This document shows positions 16,583-24,765 of a stretch of DNA of 64,000 nt, in pieces. Source of the stretch: Pseudarthrobacter phenanthrenivorans Sphe3 (GTDB lineage: Bacteria > Actinomycetota > Actinomycetes > Actinomycetales > Micrococcaceae). A model generated the notes under the pieces. That model did no database searches. It worked only from the letters and a program-made list of their open reading frames with translations, and was not told the origin of the DNA. Both the position numbers and the translations under genes were made by a program. Numbering within the stretch: the first letter of the stretch is position 1; each line of letters opens with the position of its first letter. The stretch spans positions 1,240,001 to 1,304,000 of the forward strand of contig NC_015145.1 in assembly GCF_000189535.1 (NCBI RefSeq), read 5' to 3'.

Positions 16583-17733
16583 GCGCGTGCTCCTTCAGGC
16601 ATGGCCGCCAGCGCGGCGCGGGAGGTGGAAGACGGAACGGCGACCGTGCGCAGGCGCTCGGCCACGCTTTCCGGGGTGGTGTCATTGATGAAGGCGCCCA
16701 TGGCTGCCTCCGATCCGGCAAGGTACTTCAGCTTATCGGCCGCCCGCCGCGGAGACGTCAGCTGCAGGTGCAGGTAACCGGAAGGCCGCAGGGCCGCATC
16801 CAGCGGAGCCTGGTGCCAGGCGGAGATGTACGGGGTGGGAGTGGGGTAGAGCGCGTCCATACGCTTGAGCAGGTCAAGGTAAACGGTGGCGAGCTCATCC
16901 TTTTCCTGACCGTTCAGCGCGGCGAGGTCCGGCACGTGGCGGTGGGGCACCAGGTGGATCTCCAGCGGCCAGCGCGCCGCAAAGGGAACATAGGCGCTGA
17001 AGTGCTCACCTTCCAGGACCATCCTGCTGCCATCTTCCCGTTCAGCCCTGAGCAGCGATCCGGTCAGGGTATCGCGGCCGTCGTGGGCGTCATGGAACTT
17101 GCTTGCTGCAGCACCCATAACTCCTGCACGGGGCGTGACGTAGGGGTAGGCGTAGATCTGCCCGTGCGGATGGTGGAGTGTGACACCGATGTCCGCACCA
17201 CGGTTTTCGAACGGGAAGACCTGCTTGATGCCGGGAAGGGCGCTCAGCGCCTCCGTCCGGTGCGCCCAGGCCTCGATGACCGTGCGCGCCCTGGCTTCCC
17301 CCAATTCGCTGAAGGAGCCGGTGTGCGAGGGGGTGAACGCCACAACCTCGCAGCGCCCATAGGCCGGTCCCTTGGTTCCCCAGGAGGCTTCAGCGGGCAC
17401 CGGACCAAGCGCGGGTCCGAGTGACGGGAAGCGGTTCTCGAAGACCACCACGTCGTAGTCGGCGGCGGGGATCTCGGAGGGGTTGCTGTCGGTGGTGGGG
17501 CAGATGGGGCACTGGTCCGCCGGCGGAAGGTGCGTCCTGGCCTGGCGGTGCGCTGCCACGGCCACCCATTCATCAGTCAGTGCGTCATAACGGACCTCGC
17601 CGGGCTCACCCCTTGGCGGCAGGGCCCGGTGGTCGGTAGTAAGTTCGGCGGTGCGCATTTTGGGGGACGCTGCATCGTCGAAGTAGATCAGCTCCCTGCC
17701 GTCGGAGAGTCTGGTGCTGGTGATACCTGTCAT
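16579..17733 (-). CDS. galT: Galactose-1-phosphate uridylyltransferase
   Basis: 384 residues. A zinc-type CPIC motif lies at Cys75/Cys78, and the nucleotidyl-transfer HPH motif is at His188-Pro189-His190 within TLHHPHGQIYAYP. The C-terminal half contains FAARWPLEIHLVPHRHVPDL and the YPTPTPYISAWHQAP segment of the second HIT-like domain. It exchanges UMP between UDP-glucose and galactose-1-phosphate in the Leloir pathway. It is first in a galT-galK operon that lacks galE here, and a likely divergent promoter is shared with the epimerase gene. Confidence 0.96.
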   Translation of the reverse strand: MTGITSTRLSDGRELIYFDDAASPKMRTAELTTDHRALPPRGEPGEVRYDALTDEWVAVAAHRQARTHLPPADQCPICPTTDSNPSEIPAADYDVVVFENRFPSLGPALGPVPAEASWGTKGPAYGRCEVVAFTPSHTGSFSELGEARARTVIEAWAHRTEALSALPGIKQVFPFENRGADIGVTLHHPHGQIYAYPYVTPRAGVMGAAASKFHDAHDGRDTLTGSLLRAEREDGSRMVLEGEHFSAYVPFAARWPLEIHLVPHRHVPDLAALNGQEKDELATVYLDLLKRMDALYPTPTPYISAWHQAPLDAALRPSGYLHLQLTSPRRAADKLKYLAGSEAAMGAFINDTTPESVAERLRTVAVPSSTSRAALAAMPEGARA

Positions 17734-17832
17734 GGGAAAAGGATGACATACTCGATCAAAAAAGAATAGTTAACAACAAAAGCGCACATTGGGCCGGTGC
17801 CGTCCACAGGTGTCCGAGGTACCGTAATCCTC
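17734..17832. promoter_or_regulatory. Divergent galT / aldose epimerase control region
   Basis: A 99-bp gap with a conspicuously AT-rich core (17744-17782: A-runs and GTTAACAAC) in a GC-rich neighbourhood. On the plus strand TACCGT (17820-17825) sits 7 bases before the epimerase ATG, suggesting a leaderless transcript. The A/T tract with TTTGTTG repeats on the minus strand resembles sites used by DeoR/GalR-type repressors, but no exact operator can be named. Confidence 0.45.
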
Positions 17833-18789
17833 ATGACTTCCAGTACCGCCCCCGAACAACATTCCTCTGCCACCCTTCGCTGCGCCACCGGCCGGCAGTA
17901 CGAGCTCCGCCGTGGGGATGCCCGGGCCGTGGTCACCGAGCTGGCCGCCGGACTCCGCTCCTACACGAGGGGGAGAACCCTCCTGACGGAAACGTACGGT
18001 GATGACCGGATTGCGCCGGGTGCGGCAGGCATTACCCTGGCGCCGTGGGCCAACCGGGTGGAGGACGGCATCTGGTTCCTCGACGGCAGGAAGCAGCAGC
18101 TGGACATCACCGAAGTGCCCCGGAATAACGCCAGCCATGGCCTGCTCCGTAACTCCGCCTATGCCCTGGTGGACCAGGCGGAACACTCGGTGACGCTGGA
18201 GGCCACCATCTTTCCCCAGCACGGCTACCCCTTCCTGGTGCGCCACCGGGTCCAGTACCTCCTCGACGGCGACCTTGGGCTTGTTGTGCGGCAAACCCTG
18301 ACGAACGACGCCAATGAACCTGCGCCGTTCGTCCTGGGCGCCCACCCTTACCTGCGGCTGGGCGACGTGCCTGTCGAAGAGCTGGTGCTCACCGTGGCGG
18401 CCGGTACCCAGCTCATTGCAGACGAGCGCCTGATTCCCCGCAGCTCCGCTCCCGTGGAGGGGGACACGGATTTCAGGGGAGGCCGGAATATTGCCGCGCT
18501 CAGCGTGGACGTCGCCCTTACGGATCTGGAGTTCAGCGGAGGAAAAGCGCGCCACACACTGGCTGGTCCCGACGGCAGCCATGTCAGCCTGTGGCAGGAC
18601 GAGTCCTGCCGCTACGTCCACGTTTTCGTGAGCACCGAGTACCCGGGCCGAAAGCGCGCCCTTGCCGTTGAACCGATGACCGGGCCGGCGAACGCCTTCA
18701 ACTCCGGTGAGGGGCTCCGCTGGCTGCCGCCGGGCGGGTCCTTCACCATCGAATGGGGGATCGACTACAGCCCCGGAGCTGGAGGGTAG
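17833..18789 (+). CDS. Aldose 1-epimerase family protein (galactose mutarotase-like)
   Basis: 318 residues. It has the family landmarks: APWANRVEDG early, an active-site His in NNASHGLLRN, a second His in VLGAHPYLRLGDVP, and the glutamate-bearing stretch ALAVEPMTGPANAFNSGEGL near the end. It interconverts alpha and beta anomers of galactose or glucose and would feed GalK. It is divergent from galT-galK. ATG 17833 was preferred over the upstream GTG at 17797 because of the TANNNT-7-ATG leaderless signature. Confidence 0.9.
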   Translation: MTSSTAPEQHSSATLRCATGRQYELRRGDARAVVTELAAGLRSYTRGRTLLTETYGDDRIAPGAAGITLAPWANRVEDGIWFLDGRKQQLDITEVPRNNASHGLLRNSAYALVDQAEHSVTLEATIFPQHGYPFLVRHRVQYLLDGDLGLVVRQTLTNDANEPAPFVLGAHPYLRLGDVPVEELVLTVAAGTQLIADERLIPRSSAPVEGDTDFRGGRNIAALSVDVALTDLEFSGGKARHTLAGPDGSHVSLWQDESCRYVHVFVSTEYPGRKRALAVEPMTGPANAFNSGEGLRWLPPGGSFTIEWGIDYSPGAGG

Positions 18790-18828
18790 CGGTTTCGCAA
18801 TAAGCCGCTGCTGGGGAAGTATTGGGCT

Positions 18829-20163
18829 ATGACGCCAGCAGAGGATGCCGTTACTTCCACCTGCCCTTCGCCGGGCCCGCAACTGCCTGTTTCCGGCCAG
18901 CCCGTGCGCATCCCTGCGGACCGCGAACTGGACCGGGACATCCCTTACGGCATTCGGATTGCGGCGTCCTGGGCCTGGCGCCTGGGACTTATCCTCTTGG
19001 TAGGCGGAGCCCTGGTCTGGCTGCTGAGCAAAATCAGCTTCCTCATCATCCCGGTCATGGTCGCAGCACTTCTCGCCGGGCTCCTGAACCCCGTAGTGGG
19101 ATGGCTGAAGCGCTACAGGCTGCCGTCCGGGCTGGCGGTTGCCGTCACAGTGGTGGGCTTCATCGGCCTGATCGCCGGCTCGCTGGCGCTCGTGGGCAGG
19201 CAACTGGTATCGGGGTTCGGGGAACTCTGGTCCGAGGCGCTCGCCGGCGTCAAGCAGATCCAGGACTGGCTGGCCGACGGGCCGCTGCACCTCACCGCAG
19301 CCCAGATGGACCAGTACCTGAAGGAAGCAACCACCGCCCTGCAGGACAACACCAGCAGTATCGTCAGCGGAGCGCTGTCCTTCGGCAGCACCGCCGGCCA
19401 CTTTGCCGCCGGCCTCATCCTTGCGCTGTTCATCCTGATTTTCTTCCTCCTCGAGGGGGACAGGATCTGGGCCTTCCTTGTGCGGCTGCTGCCCCGTAAG
19501 GCCAGGGCCGCGGCGTTCGGTGCCGGACGCAAGGGCTGGACGTCCATGGTCAGCTACGCACGGATCCAGATGTTCGTGGCATTCGTGGACGCCGTGGGGA
19601 TCGGCGCCGGCGCTGCCATCATCGGGGTTCCCCTCGCGCTTCCGCTGAGCGTGCTCGTCTTCATCGGTTCCTTCATCCCGATTGTTGGTGCGCTCGTCAC
19701 CGGGGCCATCGCGGTCCTGCTTGCCCTCGTGGCCAACGGACCCATCAACGCCCTGATCATGCTTGGCATCGTGCTGCTCGTCCAGCAGCTCGAGAGCCAC
19801 ATCCTGCAGCCGCTGGTCATGGGCAAAGCCGTGGCCTTGCATCCGGTGGCAGTCATTCTGTCGGTGGCCGCCGGATCCTACCTGGCCGGCATCCCGGGTG
19901 CGCTGTTCTCGGTGCCCATCCTCGCCGTCGCAAACTCGGCTGTTCGCTACATTGCCGCCAGAACGTGGGAACATGAACAGGTGCCGGCTTTGACCGGAGA
20001 GCCACTGACGGCAGGCGCGCCCGCGGACCACACCATCCGGGATGTCCCTCCGCCGGCAGGACTCAAACGCGGCAAGGGAGCCGCCGCCGGCACAACAGCA
20101 GAACATCCTGATGCCCCTCCCGCCGCGGAGCCGGGTGCCGGGGCCGAATCCAGAGGAGAATAG
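18829..20163 (+). CDS. AI-2E family transporter (PF01594)
   Basis: 444 residues. After a polar N-terminus of about 45 residues there are eight hydrophobic segments in the AI-2E pattern: paired helices (LGLILLVGGALVWLLS, FLIIPVMVAALLAGLLNPVV), a soluble loop (about 120-185), and the conserved cluster PLALPLSVLVFIGSFIPIVGA, then HILQPLVMGKAVALHPVAVI. The family includes the autoinducer-2 exporter TqsA and Na+/H+ antiporters, so the substrate is open. The C-terminal ~60 residues are disordered. It ends 3 bases before the ilvA start, indicating co-transcription. Confidence 0.9.
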   Translation: MTPAEDAVTSTCPSPGPQLPVSGQPVRIPADRELDRDIPYGIRIAASWAWRLGLILLVGGALVWLLSKISFLIIPVMVAALLAGLLNPVVGWLKRYRLPSGLAVAVTVVGFIGLIAGSLALVGRQLVSGFGELWSEALAGVKQIQDWLADGPLHLTAAQMDQYLKEATTALQDNTSSIVSGALSFGSTAGHFAAGLILALFILIFFLLEGDRIWAFLVRLLPRKARAAAFGAGRKGWTSMVSYARIQMFVAFVDAVGIGAGAAIIGVPLALPLSVLVFIGSFIPIVGALVTGAIAVLLALVANGPINALIMLGIVLLVQQLESHILQPLVMGKAVALHPVAVILSVAAGSYLAGIPGALFSVPILAVANSAVRYIAARTWEHEQVPALTGEPLTAGAPADHTIRDVPPPAGLKRGKGAAAGTTAEHPDAPPAAEPGAGAESRGE

Positions 20164-20166
20164 TCC

Positions 20167-21405
20167 GTGAACATCCTTGAAACCCTTCCCGTCACGCTGG
20201 ACGATGTCCTGGAGGCGCAGAAGCTGCTCGACGGGATTATTGCGCGTACTCCGGTGGAATCATCGCGCGCCCTGGGGGCCATGGTTGGCGGGGAGGTCTA
20301 CTTCAAGTGTGAAAACCTCCAGCGGGCGGGCTCGTTCAAGGTCCGGGGTGCATACGTCCGCATGGCACGGCTTTCCCCTGAAGAGAAGAAGCGGGGTGTC
20401 GTAGCGGCCTCTGCCGGCAACCATGCCCAAGGCGTAGCCGTTGCCGCCAAGAGCCTGGGCATCAAGGCCCGGATCTATATGCCGCTGGGCGTTGCGCTGC
20501 CCAAGCTGGCGGCTACCCGCAGCCACGGCGCCGAAGTTATCCTCCACGGCCACAACGTGGACGAGGCACTCGCCGAAGCCCAGCGCTACAGCAATGAAAC
20601 GGGAACGGTCTTCGTCCATCCCTTCGACAACGTGGACGTGGTGGCCGGCCAGGGCACGCTGGGCCTGGAAATCCTCGAACAGGTCCCGAACGTGGACACC
20701 ATTCTGATGGGTGTGGGCGGCGGCGGGCTCCTGGCAGGGGTGGCGGTCGCCGTCAAGGCCAGGGCCAAGGAGCTGGGGCGCGAGATCCGCATCATCGGCG
20801 TCCAGGCGGAGAATGCGGCCGCGTACCCGCCGTCCCTCGCAGCTGACGCGCTGGTGCCCCTGAAGAAGGTGTCCACCATGGCGGACGGCATCGCCGTCGG
20901 CCGTCCCGGCCAGCTGCCGTTCAGCATCATCCGCGAACTGGTGGACGATGTGGTGACTGTCAGCGAAGACTCGCTGGCCCGGGCGCTGATCTTCCTGCTG
21001 GAGCGGGCCAAGATGGTGGTGGAGCCGGCCGGTGCCGTGGGCGTCGCCGCCTTGATGGACGGCAAGATCGAGAATCCGGGAACTACGGTGGCGGTCCTGT
21101 CCGGCGGCAATATCGACCCCATGCTCATGCTCAAGGTCATCCAGCGGGGCCTCTCCGCCGCCGGACGCTACATGACGGTCCGCATGATGCTTGATGACCG
21201 GCCGGGCTCGCTGGCCACCATCGCAAGGATCATTGCCGAGAACGATGCGAACGTCACCGGCCTCGACCACACCCGCGTGGGTGGCTCGATCAGCATGGGC
21301 GACGTCTCCATCACCGTGAACCTGGAAACCAAGGGCCACCAGCACGGCGAGCAGGTGCTCAGTGCCCTGCGGGCCGAAGGCTTCCAACCGATTGTGGTGC
21401 ATTAG
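20167..21405 (+). CDS. ilvA: Threonine ammonia-lyase (threonine deaminase)
   Basis: 412 residues. Fold-type II PLP enzyme: FKCENLQRAGSFKVRGAY with the Schiff-base Lys58, ASAGNHAQGVAVAAK, the phosphate-binding glycine loop GVGGGGLLAGVAVAVK and VLSGGNIDPML. The C-terminus (about 330-412: LDDRPGSLATIARIIAENDA) is a single ACT domain, as in the shorter TdcB/actinobacterial IlvA form. It converts threonine to 2-oxobutyrate and ammonia, the first step toward isoleucine. The start is GTG, close behind the AI-2E stop, with AGGAGAA upstream. Confidence 0.95.
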   Translation: MNILETLPVTLDDVLEAQKLLDGIIARTPVESSRALGAMVGGEVYFKCENLQRAGSFKVRGAYVRMARLSPEEKKRGVVAASAGNHAQGVAVAAKSLGIKARIYMPLGVALPKLAATRSHGAEVILHGHNVDEALAEAQRYSNETGTVFVHPFDNVDVVAGQGTLGLEILEQVPNVDTILMGVGGGGLLAGVAVAVKARAKELGREIRIIGVQAENAAAYPPSLAADALVPLKKVSTMADGIAVGRPGQLPFSIIRELVDDVVTVSEDSLARALIFLLERAKMVVEPAGAVGVAALMDGKIENPGTTVAVLSGGNIDPMLMLKVIQRGLSAAGRYMTVRMMLDDRPGSLATIARIIAENDANVTGLDHTRVGGSISMGDVSITVNLETKGHQHGEQVLSALRAEGFQPIVVH

Positions 21406-21412
21406 GAGACCC

Positions 21413-22033
21413 ATGGCCGGACTGACGGGTAACGGGAGCTACGGGCAACGCCGGACTACGGCTGCCCGGGCAAAAGGCGGCCTGCTGGTGCTTGGCACCT
21501 TCGTGGTCCTCCTCTTCGTCATCGAACTGTTCAACATGGTGATGCTGCGCTCGCTCAACCTGACGTTCGGCTTGCGGCCCAGGAGCGCGGACGGGTTGCT
21601 GGACATCTTTACCTTCCCGCTCCTGCATGCGAACCTGAACCACCTCCTGTCCAACAGCCTGCCCCTGATCATCTTCGGCTTCCTGGTGTTCCTCTCGGGG
21701 GTCCGGGTCTTCCTGACTGCACTGGCCTTCAGCTGGCTTGGCTCCGGCCTCACAGTATGGCTGATTGGCGACGCCGGGGTGACGGTAGGTGCCTCGGGCC
21801 TGGTTTTCGGGTTGTTTTCGTTCCTCCTGGTCAGGGGATTCATCAACCGCAGCTGGCGGCAGATCCTCCTGGCGGTCGTCCTCTTCATGGGCTACGGGAG
21901 CATCCTGCTGGGTATTCTCCCGATCGTGGCAGGCTACGTCTCTTGGCAGGCCCACCTGGGCGGCGCCGCCGGGGGAGTGGTGGCGGCACTGCTGCTGCGC
22001 CACCGCCGCAGGGTTGCGGACTCCGCCTTCTAG
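21413..22033 (+). CDS. Rhomboid-family intramembrane serine protease
   Basis: 206 residues from the ATG at 21413, 8 bases after the ilvA stop with AGGAG overlapping that stop. Six hydrophobic segments. The catalytic dyad is present: Ser128 in VGASGLVFGL and His181 in WQAHLGGAAGG, and the first-loop motif FTFPLLHANLNHLLSN carries the conserved His/Asn region. It should cleave transmembrane helices of membrane proteins; substrates are unknown. Intact catalytic residues argue against an inactive pseudoprotease. Confidence 0.93.
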   Translation: MAGLTGNGSYGQRRTTAARAKGGLLVLGTFVVLLFVIELFNMVMLRSLNLTFGLRPRSADGLLDIFTFPLLHANLNHLLSNSLPLIIFGFLVFLSGVRVFLTALAFSWLGSGLTVWLIGDAGVTVGASGLVFGLFSFLLVRGFINRSWRQILLAVVLFMGYGSILLGILPIVAGYVSWQAHLGGAAGGVVAALLLRHRRRVADSAF

Positions 22034-22079
22034 GGTTTCCGGCAGTTCAGGGCGGAAGCCCAGGGAGAAAGTTAAAGTC

Positions 22080-22115
22080 AAAGGCCGGCCGTCCCTTCCG
22101 GGACGGCCGGCCTTT
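22080..22115. terminator. Bidirectional terminator between the rhomboid gene and greA
   Basis: Perfect 16-bp GC-rich stem (22080-22095 with 22100-22115) and loop TTCC, ending in TTT on the plus strand and bounded by AAA on the other side. The flanking genes converge. Confidence 0.88.
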
Positions 22116-22130
22116 GAGTACCTGTGGAGG

Positions 22131-22625
22131 CTAGGCGGCGTAGGGCTTGGCGGACAGGATCTCCACCTTGATGTCCTTGCCGTTCGGGGCCGTGTAGCTC
22201 AGCGACTCGCCTTCCTTGTGCCCCAGGATGGCGGCACCCAGCGGGGACTTCTCGCTGAAGACGTCCAGGTCGGAGTCGCCGGCAATTTCGCGGGAACCGA
22301 GCAGGAACGTCTCTTCGTCTCCGGCAATCCTGGCCACGACGATCATGCCGGGTTCAACGATTCCGTCGTCGGCCGGGGCCTCGCCCACGTGGGCGTCGCG
22401 GAGCAGGACGGTCAGCTGGCGGATGCGGGCCTCAATCTTGCCCTGCTCCTCCTTGGCGGCGTGGTAGCCGCCGTTCTCCTTGAGGTCGCCCTCCTGCCGG
22501 GCCTGGTCAATCTTCTGGACGATCTCTGCCCGGCCAGGGCCGGAAAGGTGGTCCAGCTCTGCCTTCAGGCGGTCAAAAGCTTCCTGGGTGAGCCAGGCTG
22601 CAGCTGCGCTGTTGGTGGTAGACAC
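22131..22625 (-). CDS. greA: Transcription elongation factor GreA
   Basis: 164 residues from the GTG at 22625, chosen because GAGGAGA lies about 7 bases upstream; a longer upstream reading is not needed for the family. The N-terminal coiled coil carries the acidic tip QEGDLKENGGYHAAKEEQ that enters the RNA polymerase secondary channel, and the C-terminal domain ends in GKDIKVEILSAKPY. It stimulates cleavage of backtracked transcripts. The LSEAAFE-type N-terminal motif reads WLTQEAFDRLKAEL here. Confidence 0.97.
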   Translation of the reverse strand: MSTTNSAAAAWLTQEAFDRLKAELDHLSGPGRAEIVQKIDQARQEGDLKENGGYHAAKEEQGKIEARIRQLTVLLRDAHVGEAPADDGIVEPGMIVVARIAGDEETFLLGSREIAGDSDLDVFSEKSPLGAAILGHKEGESLSYTAPNGKDIKVEILSAKPYAA

Positions 22626-22720
22626 GGACTTCTCCTCTAGTGGTCCTACATGCAAAAGACCCCGCCACGGTGGCCACTTGTGGAACAGTAACCAGCTCAG
22701 CGGGGTAAAGGTATTGCTCT

Positions 22721-22726
22721 ATTGTA
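22721..22726 (-). promoter_or_regulatory. Candidate greA promoter (-10 TACAAT)
   Basis: Read on the minus strand, TACAAT is a near-perfect -10 hexamer, with a weak TTGGGT about 18 bases upstream. It predicts a 5' leader of roughly 88 bases ahead of greA, which matches the ribosome-binding-site-led start of this gene. Confidence 0.5.
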
Positions 22727-22793
22727 GTCAATCCCTTGGAGTTAACCCAACAAGGAAGCGGTGCACGTCACATGCTTTTATCCCCGCAACCGT

Positions 22794-23246
22794 CTATGTG
22801 CTTGCCGCCCAGCAGCTGTCCACGACGGCGGAAACGGAAAGCGACTCGGTGCGAACGGCCACCCGCTGCGCAACGGTCCGCCCGCCGTCGGCCGTTCCGT
22901 TGTCGTCCTCGGGTGGGATGTCAACGACCTTCCACCCCACAACCGCGAACTTTGAATCCAGTGCCTTCACCGCACACTTGACAGCGGTTCCGGGCTCGCG
23001 GGTCACCTGGAAGTCCACCTCCGCGAGCGTGGCGTCCGTGGTGCTGTAGCCGACGTCCTTGAATGAGACGTCGTTCAGTGACTGGGACGTGGAGACCCAC
23101 GCCAGGAACGCAATACCTGCAGCCAGCGCGGCGCCTCCCATGATCCGTTTGGCACCTGGCTTCAGCCTGCGCTTTTTGGCACCATAGCGATTGGCTAGGC
23201 TAGTGTATGCGGGCGCGGGTTGGGCCGGCTGGTCCGGGGAAGTCAC
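22794..23246 (-). CDS. DUF4307 family membrane protein
   Basis: 150 residues. A short Pro-rich cytoplasmic N-terminus with LANRYGAKKRR, one transmembrane helix (about 35-52, GGAALAAGIAFLAWVS), then an extracytoplasmic beta-rich domain containing VDFQVTREPGTAVKCAVKAL, FAVVGWKVVDIPP and RTESLSVSAVVDSCW. This is the DUF4307 pattern found next to greA and mca in many actinobacteria. Function unknown. The GTG start has TAAACT (23253-23258) 6 bases upstream and no ribosome-binding site, so it is probably leaderless. Confidence 0.88.
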   Translation of the reverse strand: MTSPDQPAQPAPAYTSLANRYGAKKRRLKPGAKRIMGGAALAAGIAFLAWVSTSQSLNDVSFKDVGYSTTDATLAEVDFQVTREPGTAVKCAVKALDSKFAVVGWKVVDIPPEDDNGTADGGRTVAQRVAVRTESLSVSAVVDSCWAAST

Positions 23247-23366
23247 CAGACCAGTTTAGTGCCCTTTCCGGCAGCGGCTGTTGACAGCAGTCCCGGTGTT
23301 CCGCCCCGCCCCTACGATCCGTCCGGCAGCCCCTGGCAGCAGAAAAGAATAAGGAGCCGTCCTTCG

Positions 23367-24272
23367 ATGACAGCGTCCAGCAACTCCCCGGCGCCGCTGC
23401 GGCTGCTCGCGGTCCATGCCCACCCGGACGACGAGTCCAGCAAGGGCGCTGCGACGATGGCCAAGTACGCGGCCTCGGGCGTGGACGTCCTGGTGGCCAC
23501 CTGCACTGACGGTTCCCGGGGCGACATCCAGAACCCGGCCGTCGAGGACGAGCCGCACCCCAAGCGGGACATGGCCGGTGCACGGCGCCTGGAGATGGAA
23601 CGGGCAGCGGCAATCCTCGGTGTCCGTCAGCGTTGGCTGGGTTTCGTGGACTCCGGCCTTCCGGAGGGAGACCCGCTTCCGCCGCTTCCTGCCGGGTCCT
23701 TCGCCACTTTGCCCCTGCACCAGGCGGCGGCGCCCCTGGTGCGGCTGGTCAGGTCCTTCAAGCCGCACGTAATCCTGAGTTACGACGAAAACGGCGGCTA
23801 CCCCCACCCGGACCACATCATGGCCCACCGGGTGGCGGTGGAGGCCTTCGAAGCCGCCGGCGACGCTTCGCGTTATCCGGATGCGGGCGAGCCATGGGAA
23901 CCGAGCAAGCTGTACTACGACAGGGCATTCAGCCCGGAGCGGTTCCGGGCATTACATTTTGCCCTCGAGGAGGCCGGCCTCCAGTCCCCGTACGCCGAGC
24001 GGCTCGCCGCCTGGCTCGAATCCGACGCCGAAGGCCACACGCCGCCTCCGGCCACCCACCCCACCACCACCCAGGTGGACTGCGGCGATTTCTTTGAGGT
24101 GCGCGACGACGCGCTCCGCGCCCACCGGACGCAGGTGGACCCCCTGGGGTTCTTCTTCGCTGTTTCGCCGGAGATGCAGCGGCGCGCCTGGCCTTGGGAG
24201 GACTACTCCCTGATCCGCTCCCGGGTTCCTTCCGAGCTCCCCGAGCGGGATCTGTTCGCAGGGCTAAGATAG
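23367..24272 (+). CDS. mca: Mycothiol S-conjugate amidase
   Basis: 301 residues. LmbE/PIG-L-fold zinc amidase: metal motif HAHPDDES (His19, Asp22) and the third ligand in GYPHPDHIMAH, plus the substrate-pocket segment DEPHPKRDMAGARRLEMERA. Mca cleaves mycothiol-toxin adducts to mercapturic acids for export, so the organism makes mycothiol, consistent with an actinobacterium. The paralogue MshB is similar, but the length, the C-terminal FFAVSPEMQRRAWPWEDYSL and the neighbours (greA, DUF4307, hemolysin III) favour Mca. AAGGAG lies about 10 bases before the ATG. Confidence 0.93.
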   Translation: MTASSNSPAPLRLLAVHAHPDDESSKGAATMAKYAASGVDVLVATCTDGSRGDIQNPAVEDEPHPKRDMAGARRLEMERAAAILGVRQRWLGFVDSGLPEGDPLPPLPAGSFATLPLHQAAAPLVRLVRSFKPHVILSYDENGGYPHPDHIMAHRVAVEAFEAAGDASRYPDAGEPWEPSKLYYDRAFSPERFRALHFALEEAGLQSPYAERLAAWLESDAEGHTPPPATHPTTTQVDCGDFFEVRDDALRAHRTQVDPLGFFFAVSPEMQRRAWPWEDYSLIRSRVPSELPERDLFAGLR

Positions 24273-24373
24273 AGGCAGCCCGCAATTTCTATGCCGTGTA
24301 GAAGATAGCGGCTTCCTGCCGCGGCTGCTTTTCCACGGCCGCTGCCACCCGCACCACAGAAGGTAACCAAACC

Positions 24374-24721
24374 GTGCATCATCTGCTCCTCAGCCTGGCC
24401 ACCACTCCCACGCCGCTGCCCACGCCAACGCTGCGGGAAGGGATTTCGGAGGACCAGGTAACCCCGGGCCTGCTGGGGTTCATCATGACGGCATTCTTCG
24501 TCGTGGCAACCGCCCTGCTGATCGTGGACATGGTCCGGCGCATCCGCCGGGTGCGCTACCGCGCGCAGGTGGAGGAGGACCGCCTTGCCGCCGCGGCTGC
24601 TGCTGACGTGGAAGCGGCAGAGGCCGCTGATGCCGGGACGGCCGGCCAGCCGCAGGACGGTTCAGGCCAGGGACAGTCCGACGACGGGGCGGAGCCTGGC
24701 ACGGGCGGTCGGCGGCACTGA
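24374..24721 (+). CDS. Small single-pass membrane protein downstream of mca
   Basis: 115 residues from a GTG with GAAGG upstream. A Pro/Thr-rich outer segment (TPTPLPTPTLREG), one transmembrane helix (about 33-53, GFIMTAFFVVATALLIVDMV) and a charged, Ala-rich cytoplasmic tail (RRIRRVRYRAQVEED). A similar small membrane protein follows mca in mycobacteria (Rv1083), which supports a real gene. Function unknown; no catalytic motif is visible. Confidence 0.75.
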   Translation: MHHLLLSLATTPTPLPTPTLREGISEDQVTPGLLGFIMTAFFVVATALLIVDMVRRIRRVRYRAQVEEDRLAAAAAADVEAAEAADAGTAGQPQDGSGQGQSDDGAEPGTGGRRH

Positions 24722-24765
24722 CCGCGCAGGCCGCTGCCCGCCGCTTGTCGCCGGAAGCGCCCTGA